Of a stretch of 9,197 nucleotides of DNA, positions 1-6,021 are shown piece by piece. A program made the translations under genes and the position numbers. Each line of letters begins with the position of its first letter. The first letter of the stretch is position 1. This DNA comes from an uncultured Verrucomicrobiales bacterium (GTDB lineage: Bacteria; Verrucomicrobiota; Verrucomicrobiia; Verrucomicrobiales; Akkermansiaceae). Under the pieces are notes generated by a model, which worked only from the letters and a program-made list of their open reading frames with translations, had not been told where the DNA came from and did no database searches. Location of the stretch: positions 1-9,197 of the forward strand of contig CALABM010000189.1 of assembly GCA_937885815.1 (NCBI GenBank), given 5' to 3'.

Positions 1-1210
1 CTGCGGCCCCCGCCCGATTGACCGCGATATCCCGCGGACGGGCCCGACGACCTTCACCTTCTCCCTGCGCCCGCTGCTCTCCAGCGACAACGCAGCTGAG
101 GTGGGCCGCAAGAGCCTGCCGCTGGTAAGTGCCGTTACCATCGCCCGTGATGAGCTGGGCTACGTGCACGCCTCCACCTCCACCATGGGTGCCACCATCC
201 ACATCACCATGCCGAATGGCTCCACCATCGAGTACAAGGAGCCCTTCCTTCAGCGTGAAGATGGTATGCTGCGTGCCTATGCCACAGCTGAAGGCTGCAT
301 CACCTCCCCCACCACCTTCCATCACCTGAAGAGCTGGCGCCCGGCCAACCTCATGCGCATCGCGGAGTACTCCAGTTCTTCCGGCCGCAATGAATCCGCC
401 TGGAGCCTCATCGACGGCCGCCGCGATACCTTCTGGCACACCCGCTGGCATGAGCCCTGCGCAGAGTACCCGCACCATGTCGTGATTGATTTGGGCACCC
501 GCAGTGAGCTTGCAGGCCTTTCCGTCACCCCGCGTCAGGCACGCTCCAGCTCCCGCGTACGCAAGCTGGCCTTCTACCTGAGCGATGACGGCAGCCACTG
601 GCCGCAGGAGCCCGCCGCCACGCTGGAAATGCCGGATAGTGATGACGAGCAGACCGTCATGCTGCCGGAGGCTGTGGTAACACGCTTCGTGAAAATTGTG
701 TGCTTGGAGCCCATGGTGGCCAATGAGAAGTACGCTGCTATCTCCGAGGTAACCCCCATCATCACCTCCATCGTGGGCGAGTACCCCTCACATGCATTCT
801 TCTCCGTAAGCTATGCCAGCAGTGAGTTGGAAGAAGGCGGCCCCGCACGCAATGTGCTGGATGGCAACCCAGATACCTACTGGCACACCCTCAAGGGCGT
901 GACACTCGCCAGCTATCCCCACGAAATCCGCATCAACCTCGGCGGTGAGCGCACCATCAGAGGCATCACCTACCAGGCGGCTCCCGTGGAAGAGGCTCGC
1001 GTGCGTGAATATGACGTCTACGTCAGCATGGACGGCGAAAACTGGGGCTCCCCCGTGGTGAGCGGCATCATGGAGAACAACGTGAACGTGCAGAACGCCC
1101 TGTTCTACAGCACCGTGCGCGCCAAGTTCATCCGCTTCGTCGCCAGAAGCTCCCACAGCGGTGGCGACAGCGCCGCTATCTCCGAGCTGAACGTCATCGA
1201 AGCCCGCTGA
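1..1210 (+). CDS. C-terminal part of a GH2 (LacZ-type) beta-galactosidase with chitobiase-like and two F5/8 type C (discoidin) domains; 5' end outside window
   Basis: The reading frame is open from base 2 with no in-frame start needed, so the gene begins before the window; the GTG at 101 is internal. The first residues (CGPRPIDRD, then FTFSLRPL by base 76) match the end of the beta-galactosidase small-chain domain of GH2 enzymes, where a GxxSCGP motif is followed by a final strand ending in LRP. Next (about 125-320) comes a chitobiase/FN3-like domain with ATIHITMPNGSTIEY, a Y-x-x-P-F strand and LRAYATAEG. Two discoidin folds follow, about 345-770 and 790-1207; each has the repeated core DG..DTFWHT or DG..DTYWHT, then P-H and I-x-L-G, and a closing FVKIV or FIRFVA strand. 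Such proteins are normally exported and cleave beta-galactosides of mucin or dietary glycans, the discoidin domains binding carbohydrate. The catalytic domain is not visible, so GH2 is inferred from about 25 residues; another glycosidase with the same accessory domains is possible. Confidence 0.72.
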   Translation, partial: CGPRPIDRDIPRTGPTTFTFSLRPLLSSDNAAEVGRKSLPLVSAVTIARDELGYVHASTSTMGATIHITMPNGSTIEYKEPFLQREDGMLRAYATAEGCITSPTTFHHLKSWRPANLMRIAEYSSSSGRNESAWSLIDGRRDTFWHTRWHEPCAEYPHHVVIDLGTRSELAGLSVTPRQARSSSRVRKLAFYLSDDGSHWPQEPAATLEMPDSDDEQTVMLPEAVVTRFVKIVCLEPMVANEKYAAISEVTPIITSIVGEYPSHAFFSVSYASSELEEGGPARNVLDGNPDTYWHTLKGVTLASYPHEIRINLGGERTIRGITYQAAPVEEARVREYDVYVSMDGENWGSPVVSGIMENNVNVQNALFYSTVRAKFIRFVARSSHSGGDSAAISELNVIEAR

Positions 1211-1215
1211 TATCC

Positions 1216-1238
1216 ATCTGAAAAAACATCAGATTTTT
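1216..1238 (+). terminator. Small hairpin with T-run after the glycosidase gene
   Basis: ATCTGA (1216-1221) pairs with TCAGAT (1229-1234) over a seven-base loop, followed by TTTT. The stem is only six pairs and A/T-rich, so it is likely a weak first terminator in tandem with the stronger hairpin at 1244-1279. Confidence 0.4.
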
Positions 1239-1243
1239 ACTCC

Positions 1244-1288
1244 GAATCCCTCCCGGTTCACAGTAGCCGGGAGGGATTCTGCCATTTC
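1244..1288 (+). terminator. Strong 13-bp hairpin downstream of the glycosidase gene
   Basis: GAATCCCTCCCGG (1244-1256) and CCGGGAGGGATTC (1267-1279) form a perfect 13-bp stem with a ten-base loop. The tail (TGCCATTTCC) is only partly T-rich. It separates the glycosidase gene from the ppdK promoter at 1312. Confidence 0.6.
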
Positions 1289-1311
1289 CTATGTCATTAC
1301 AGAGAGCAGGC

Positions 1312-1341
1312 TTGACAGGCGTAGTACCAAAGGAGTAGAAT
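1312..1341 (+). promoter_or_regulatory. Sigma70-type promoter of ppdK
   Basis: A perfect -35 box TTGACA (1312-1317) and a -10 box TAGAAT (1336-1341) are separated by 18 bp. Transcription should start near 1348, giving a leader of about 38 nt. The same TAGAAT box recurs before the next two genes, which strengthens all three calls. Confidence 0.75.
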
Positions 1342-1386
1342 CACGTTTCTACAAATTTTCATTCTACGCACTAAAATCATCATTAT

Positions 1387-4098
1387 ATGGACAAGATTGT
1401 ATATCATTTCGGCGGTGGTACCGCTGATGGCGATGGCAGCATGAAAGCGCTGCTGGGCGGTAAGGGCGCCAATCTGGCAGAGATGGCCAAAATCGGCCTT
1501 CCCGTGCCTCCGGGCTTCACCATCACCACAGAGGTTTGCACCTACTACTATGATAACGGCCTGACATACCCGGCTGAAATGGATACCCTTGTACACGAAG
1601 GCATCACCCGCATGGAAGAGCTGGTGGGCCGTAAGTTTGGTGATACAACGGCCATGCCCCTGCTGGTATCCGTGCGTTCCGGTGCCCGTGAGTCCATGCC
1701 CGGCATGATGGACACCATTCTGAATCTGGGTCTGAATGATGAGACAGTGGAGGCCATGGCAGCCGCCACGTCCAACCCGCGCTTCGCTTGGGACTGCTAC
1801 CGCCGCTTCGTGCAGATGTACGGCGATGTGGTGATGGGCGTGCAAAAGCAGGAGGGCGAGGATTTGGAGCCCTTCGAAAGCATCATCCACAAGCTGAAAG
1901 AGGAGCGCTACGGCAAGGACATTGCAGACTCCGAGCTCACCGCTGATGACAACCGCGAGCTCGTGCGCCGCTTCAAGACACTCGTACTCGCCCGCAGTGG
2001 CCGCCAGTTCCCGGCAGACCCGTGGGAGCAGCTTCAGGGCGCCATCGGTGCCGTGTTCGGCTCATGGAACAACGAGCGCGCCATCACTTACCGCCAGAAG
2101 TACGGCATTCCCAGCGAGTGGGGTACTGCCGTGAACGTGCAGTGCATGGTGTTCGGTAACACGAGTGATGAATCCGGCTCCGGTGTGGCCTTCACACGTA
2201 ACCCCGCCAGCGGCAAGAACGAGTTCTACGGCGAGTTCCTCATGAACGCTCAGGGTGAGGACGTGGTGGCCGGTGTGCGCACCCCCGATCCCGTGGCCCG
2301 CTTGGCTGAGGTCATGCCCAGCGCCTACGCTGAGCTCTGCGATATCCGCAAGACCCTCGAGACTCACTTCCGCGATATGCAGGACTTCGAGTTCACCATT
2401 CAGGACCGCAAGGTTTACATGCTCCAGACCCGCAACGGCAAGCGCACCGGCATCGCAGCCTTCCGCATCGCCTGCGATATGGAGAAGGAAGGCCTCATCG
2501 ACTGGAAGACTGCCGTGAAGCGCATCCCCGCCGATCAGGTGGACCAAGTGCTCGCCCCCGTGTTTGACGCCGGCGCCGTGAGCAAGGTGCAGCCCATCAC
2601 CCGCGGCCTGAATGCCGGCCCCGGTGCAGCCTCCGGCCGCATTTGCCTGAACGCCGCCCGCTGTGAGGAAGCTCACAAGCGTGGTGAGAAGGTGCTCCTG
2701 GTACGTCTGGAGACCTCCCCTGAAGACCTTCGCGGCATGATTGCAGCAGAAGGCATCCTTACCGCCCGTGGCGGCCTTTCCAGCCACGCTGCACTCGTGG
2801 CCCGCCAGATGGGCAAGGTCTGCGTGTGTGGTGCCAGTGAGATGGAGATTGATTACCACAACCGCACCGTCACCATCGCCGGCAAGGTGTACAAGGAAGG
2901 TGATTACCTCTCCTTGGATGGCACCGGCGGCTACGTCTACGCCGGCAAGATGCCCACCGCCCCCTCTGAGGTGATTCAGGTGCTGATTAAGAAGACCCTC
3001 AAGCCTGAGGAAAGCCACACCTACCGCGACTTTGCCCGCGTGATGGAGTGGTGCAGCCGCGCCACCAAGCTCGGTGTTCGCACGAATGCTGACTCCCCGG
3101 ATCAGGTGGAAGCCGCCATTGCCTTCGGCGCTCAGGGTATCGGCCTCTGCCGTACCGAGCACATGTTCTTCGGCGGTAACCGCATTGACTTCATGCGCCG
3201 CATGATTCTTGCCACGCATGAGGAAGACAGCCGCGAAGCCGTGGCCAACCTCCTCCCCTTCCAGAAGAGCGACTTCAAGGGCATCTTCAAGGCTCTGGCC
3301 GGCAAGCCCGGTACCATCCGCCTGCTGGACCCGCCCCTGCACGAATTCCTGCCCACCACCAAGGAGCAGCAGCTGGACCTCGCTAAGAAGTTCAACATGC
3401 CCGTGGAAGTTATCATTCGCCGCGTGAGCGAGCTGCATGAGTTCAACCCCATGCTCGGCCACCGCGGCTGCCGCCTTGGCATCGCCCACCCCGAAATCAC
3501 GGAAATGCAGGCTCGCGCCATCATTGAGGCCGCCATCGAGGTGCAGGAGGAAACCGGCTGCGAAGTGCACCCGGAAATCATGGTACCGCTTGTCTCCTTC
3601 AAGCGCGAGCTTGACCTGCAGAAGGAAGTCATTGACCGCGTGGCTGAGACCGTCTTCCAGGAGAAGGGCCGCCGTGTTTCCTACAAGGTTGGCACGATGA
3701 TTGAGATTCCCCGCGCCTGTGTAACGGCTGATGAAATCGCTGAAACGGCTGAGTTCTTCTCCTTCGGCACGAATGACCTCACTCAGACCGGCCTCGGCAT
3801 GAGCCGTGACGACTCCGGCACCTTCCTGCCCAATTACCGCAATCTGGAGATTGTGAAGGCAAACGTGTTTGCCAGCATTGACCAAGAGGGCGTAGGTAAG
3901 CTGATGAAGCTTGCCGTAAAGCTGGGTCGCGAGACCCGCCCCGGCATGAAGATGGGCATCTGCGGCGAGCACGGTGGTGACCCCGCCTCCGTGAAGTTCT
4001 GCCACAGCCTGAACCTGGATTATGTATCCTGCTCCCCCTACCGCGTGCCCACCGCACGCCTTGCAGCCGCTCAGGCTGCTCTGGCCGAGCAAGCATAA
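1387..4098 (+). CDS. ppdK: Pyruvate, phosphate dikinase
   Basis: This cytoplasmic enzyme interconverts pyruvate + ATP + phosphate and phosphoenolpyruvate + AMP + pyrophosphate. In anaerobes it often works glycolytically with pyrophosphate or supplies PEP. At 903 residues it is full length (family about 870-900). The N-terminal ATP-grasp domain holds SVRSGARESMPG from residue 95. The swivelling phosphohistidine domain has GGLSSHAA with the catalytic His467. The C-terminal PEP/pyruvate TIM barrel has CRTEHMF (Arg589), MIEIPRA (Glu773), GTNDLTQ (Asn796) and the catalytic Cys859 in GICGEHGG. These correspond to His455, Arg561, Glu745, Asn768 and Cys831 of the Clostridium symbiosum enzyme as I recall its numbering. 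The ATG at 1387 starts the family-typical DKIVYHFGGG; no Shine-Dalgarno sequence precedes it. The gene has its own promoter and terminator and is probably monocistronic. Identification is secure. Confidence 0.98.
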   Translation: MDKIVYHFGGGTADGDGSMKALLGGKGANLAEMAKIGLPVPPGFTITTEVCTYYYDNGLTYPAEMDTLVHEGITRMEELVGRKFGDTTAMPLLVSVRSGARESMPGMMDTILNLGLNDETVEAMAAATSNPRFAWDCYRRFVQMYGDVVMGVQKQEGEDLEPFESIIHKLKEERYGKDIADSELTADDNRELVRRFKTLVLARSGRQFPADPWEQLQGAIGAVFGSWNNERAITYRQKYGIPSEWGTAVNVQCMVFGNTSDESGSGVAFTRNPASGKNEFYGEFLMNAQGEDVVAGVRTPDPVARLAEVMPSAYAELCDIRKTLETHFRDMQDFEFTIQDRKVYMLQTRNGKRTGIAAFRIACDMEKEGLIDWKTAVKRIPADQVDQVLAPVFDAGAVSKVQPITRGLNAGPGAASGRICLNAARCEEAHKRGEKVLLVRLETSPEDLRGMIAAEGILTARGGLSSHAALVARQMGKVCVCGASEMEIDYHNRTVTIAGKVYKEGDYLSLDGTGGYVYAGKMPTAPSEVIQVLIKKTLKPEESHTYRDFARVMEWCSRATKLGVRTNADSPDQVEAAIAFGAQGIGLCRTEHMFFGGNRIDFMRRMILATHEEDSREAVANLLPFQKSDFKGIFKALAGKPGTIRLLDPPLHEFLPTTKEQQLDLAKKFNMPVEVIIRRVSELHEFNPMLGHRGCRLGIAHPEITEMQARAIIEAAIEVQEETGCEVHPEIMVPLVSFKRELDLQKEVIDRVAETVFQEKGRRVSYKVGTMIEIPRACVTADEIAETAEFFSFGTNDLTQTGLGMSRDDSGTFLPNYRNLEIVKANVFASIDQEGVGKLMKLAVKLGRETRPGMKMGICGEHGGDPASVKFCHSLNLDYVSCSPYRVPTARLAAAQAALAEQA

Positions 4099-4118
4099 AT
4101 CCGCCACCATTCCTAACA

Positions 4119-4158
4119 CATCCGCCCGCCGGCACCTGCCAGCGGGCGGATGTTTTTT
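4119..4158 (+). terminator. Rho-independent terminator of ppdK
   Basis: CATCCGCCCGC (4119-4129) pairs with GCGGGCGGATG (4142-4152) in an 11-bp GC-rich stem; inside it GGC/GCC can add three pairs after one mismatch. A six-T run follows at 4153-4158. Confidence 0.93.
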
Positions 4159-4192
4159 GTATCCTCTTCACTCAAACACACACCATATAAGC

Positions 4193-4253
4193 AAAAATAT
4201 TTTTATAAAATTCCATATTTAGGCTTGCATCGGCATTCTCTATTCAGTAGAAT
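4193..4253 (+). promoter_or_regulatory. Promoter with UP-like A/T tract for the PEP-CTERM gene
   Basis: TTGCAT (4225-4230) and TAGAAT (4248-4253) are spaced by 17 bp, predicting a start near 4260. Just upstream, 26 of the 28 bases at 4193-4220 are A or T, which falls at about -40 to -67 and fits an UP element contacted by the RNA polymerase alpha subunit. This suggests strong expression. The leader is about 100 nt. Confidence 0.7.
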
Positions 4254-4277
4254 GCTCGAGAGCATTGTCTGACAAGT

Positions 4278-4303
4278 TTTTCCGTCTTCCAAAATACGGA
4301 AGA
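4278..4303 (+). other. Possible 5' leader hairpin of the PEP-CTERM mRNA
   Basis: TTCCGT (4280-4285) pairs with ACGGAA (4296-4301), extendable by a U-G and a U-A pair, with a ten-base loop. It lies in the untranslated leader between the predicted start site and the ATG at 4363. It could stabilise the mRNA; no known riboswitch class is recognised. Confidence 0.3.
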
Positions 4304-4362
4304 AGGTAGAGAACTAAAGAGCTGCACAGGCTAAAAACATTCATAAAAAGCAAGTCTAAAAT

Positions 4363-5130
4363 ATGAAGAAAACTATCATCTCTCTGATGGCCCTTACCGG
4401 TCTTGTTGGCGCTGATACCATCAACCCGATTACCGAAGGTGATTGGACAACCGGTTCCCGCTTTAATCGCCCCACATGGACCCAAACCGACAACGGCACA
4501 CTGGCCCTGACCAACAGTAACTGGTCTCAGGCATACGCTATTTTTGATTTGGAGGAAAACATCACGGGTGCTTGGGAAGCAACCACCACCATTGAACGCT
4601 ATGACGGCCATGCCGGTTTCACCCTCACCTTTGTCGGTCTTGATACTGCCATCACCATCGGCACCCAAAACTACAGAAGCGGCACCGCCTACTATGGCAC
4701 AACAACAAACGTAACTGCTAACGGTTACTCCTTCGAAGGTGAACTGTATGAAATCGGCGGCACAAGGGTAGAGCCCGCCATGCAGTTTGTCGAAGGTGTT
4801 TTCAACGTAAATCAGAGCGCTTGGATTACAGCATCCGCTGCACTGGATGCCGACAGCAACGTCATCCTCACCCTCACCCTTGCCGGTTCTGCTGTTGACA
4901 CTCCCTTTACTACCACCCTTAACTTGGGTCAGGGCTTCGAGCTCGACAAGATTGTCGTATGGGGTGATGGTGACAGAATTTTCACTTCAAATCACTGGGT
5001 TGTTACCGAAATGACGCTGACCACGCCTGACGCCCCCGAGCCGAGCACCCCCAGCGTCCCCGAGCCGACCACAGCTACGCTGAGCCTTCTGGCCCTCGCC
5101 GGCCTCGCTGCTCGCCGCCGTCGCAAGTAA
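4363..5130 (+). CDS. PEP-CTERM sorting-domain protein, function unknown
   Basis: This is a 255-residue exported protein. It starts with a Sec signal peptide (MKK, hydrophobic stretch to VGA, cleavage expected after Ala17). The mature part, about residues 18-220, is rich in Thr, Asn and aromatic residues and looks like an all-beta (possibly lectin-like) domain, but I recognise no catalytic motif. A proline-rich linker (APEPSTPSVPEP) leads to the sorting signal: VPEP at 232-235, a hydrophobic segment (LSLLALAGLAA) and the basic tail RRRRK at 251-255. In known PEP-CTERM systems this tripartite end is recognised by an exosortase, which cleaves near the PEP motif during export to the cell surface or matrix. 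No exosortase lies in this window. The ATG is chosen because it begins the signal peptide; there is no Shine-Dalgarno sequence. The gene is monocistronic, with its own promoter and terminator. Confidence 0.9.
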   Translation: MKKTIISLMALTGLVGADTINPITEGDWTTGSRFNRPTWTQTDNGTLALTNSNWSQAYAIFDLEENITGAWEATTTIERYDGHAGFTLTFVGLDTAITIGTQNYRSGTAYYGTTTNVTANGYSFEGELYEIGGTRVEPAMQFVEGVFNVNQSAWITASAALDADSNVILTLTLAGSAVDTPFTTTLNLGQGFELDKIVVWGDGDRIFTSNHWVVTEMTLTTPDAPEPSTPSVPEPTTATLSLLALAGLAARRRRK

Positions 5131-5131
5131 G

Positions 5132-5154
5132 CAACTCCGATTTTAATCGAGTTG
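5132..5154 (+). terminator. Weak hairpin just after the PEP-CTERM stop codon
   Basis: CAACTC (5132-5137) pairs with GAGTTG (5149-5154), with an inner GAT/ATC extension across a bulged C. No T-run follows (GGACTG), so it is more likely an mRNA 3' stabilising stem than a terminator by itself. Confidence 0.35.
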
Positions 5155-5177
5155 GGACTGTAGCTCCCCTCTTTTAC

Positions 5178-5215
5178 CGCCGTATGAGCCTTTTATGGCA
5201 CATACGGCGATTTTC
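5178..5215 (+). terminator. Rho-independent terminator of the PEP-CTERM gene
   Basis: CGCCGTATG (5178-5186) pairs with CATACGGCG (5201-5209); after an A-A mismatch, GCC/GGC add three pairs around a TTTTAT loop. ATTTTCT follows. Confidence 0.85.
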
Positions 5216-5265
5216 TATACACGCGCTCAAACAAATAAAAAGTCTCCTCCGCGCAAAATAGGACA

Positions 5266-5294
5266 TTGACAGCGCCGCTTCCGCTTGCTAGAAT
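5266..5294 (+). promoter_or_regulatory. Promoter of the 193-residue membrane protein gene, probably giving a leaderless mRNA
   Basis: TTGACA (5266-5271) and TAGAAT (5289-5294) are separated by 17 bp. Only six bases lie between the -10 box and the ATG at 5301. Start sites usually fall about seven bases after the -10 box, so transcription should begin at or next to the A of the ATG. Confidence 0.75.
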
Positions 5295-5300
5295 GAATCC

Positions 5301-5882
5301 ATGGCAAACGAACTTAACAAAGTGCTCTGGATAGCAATCGGCGGCCTGCTGGGTACCGCCTTCACCTGCCACATGATTAATCAGGTGCAGAAAGACCGCG
5401 CGCTGGATCGCGAGTATGATGACCTGCTGAACCGCATCAACGCCCGCACAGCCAAGCTGCGTGAGGGCGCAGCACGTGCCGTGAAAGCTCAGGTGCGCAT
5501 CACCGTTACACACGGTTTTGGCGGTGCTGATGAGATTATATCCCTCTCCCCGGCTGAACTGGATACGCTTCAATCCATCATGCCGCACCTTGAAAGCGCG
5601 CCCATACCGGAGCGAGCTGTATGGAAACGCCGTCGCCACGGCCTCGCTAACCGCGTCAAATCCCCGGATTTCTATCGCTACCTCGCCAACTTGGAATTCT
5701 TGGATGCGGAGGGCAATATTCTGGATGAAATCATGCTGAATCAGCCTATCGTAAAGGCCGAGAACGCCGGGGCCTACCGCCTCTGCGGCTGCCATGCCAG
5801 CTACATGCTTCCGGCAACTGATTTAGAGCGTTTCGATGGGATTTCCGCCATCCTTGCGGCACGCGCTTACAAGCCCAGCTGA
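5301..5882 (+). CDS. Single-pass membrane protein, function unknown
   Basis: I do not recognise this 193-residue protein. A short N-terminus is followed by one hydrophobic segment at about residues 8-26 (VLWIAIGGLLGTAF), then a charged, probably coiled-coil stretch at 28-62 rich in Lys, Arg, Asp and Glu, then a globular domain of about 130 residues. The last contains alternating strand-like runs (VRITVTH, NLEFLDAEGNILDEI) and a CGCHASYMLP segment. The segment ending TAFTC resembles a lipobox only poorly (Phe and Thr just before the Cys), so a membrane anchor is preferred over a lipoprotein. The start at 5301 is supported by the promoter immediately upstream and by retention of the anchor; the next Met (residue 25) would remove it. 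It stands alone between its own promoter and terminator. Its high-GC composition matches its neighbours, so it looks native. Confidence 0.8.
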   Translation: MANELNKVLWIAIGGLLGTAFTCHMINQVQKDRALDREYDDLLNRINARTAKLREGAARAVKAQVRITVTHGFGGADEIISLSPAELDTLQSIMPHLESAPIPERAVWKRRRHGLANRVKSPDFYRYLANLEFLDAEGNILDEIMLNQPIVKAENAGAYRLCGCHASYMLPATDLERFDGISAILAARAYKPS

Positions 5883-5913
5883 TAAAAGCCCCAGCACAAA
5901 GCATATCATTTCA

Positions 5914-5942
5914 CCCCGGACCGAAAGGCCCGGGGATTTTTA
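5914..5942 (+). terminator. Rho-independent terminator of the membrane protein gene
   Basis: CCCCGG (5914-5919) pairs with CCGGGG (5930-5935); beyond one A-C mismatch, CC/GG close a GAAA tetraloop (GNRA type). ATTTTTAC follows. Confidence 0.88.
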
Positions 5943-5962
5943 CATTTCCGGCGGAGTAAGAT

Positions 5963-5998
5963 AAAAAGCGCCGCCTGTTTTTTTTCAGCAGGCGGCGC
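5963..5998 (-). terminator. Rho-independent terminator of the RNase G/E gene
   Basis: GCGCCGCCTG (5968-5977) and CAGGCGGCGC (5989-5998) form a perfect ten-pair stem with an 11-base loop. Read on the minus strand, it is followed by TTTTT (5967-5963), 24 bases past the stop codon of the RNase gene. Confidence 0.92.
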
Positions 5999-6021
5999 GA
6001 AAAATACTTTCGGAGAATCGG

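Noticed and set aside
2062..4119. A 685-codon open frame on the minus strand opposite ppdK.
   Set aside because: It mirrors a secure, highly expressed-looking gene; its product is a His-, Ala- and Gly-rich string with no family pattern, as expected from the complement of GC-biased codons.
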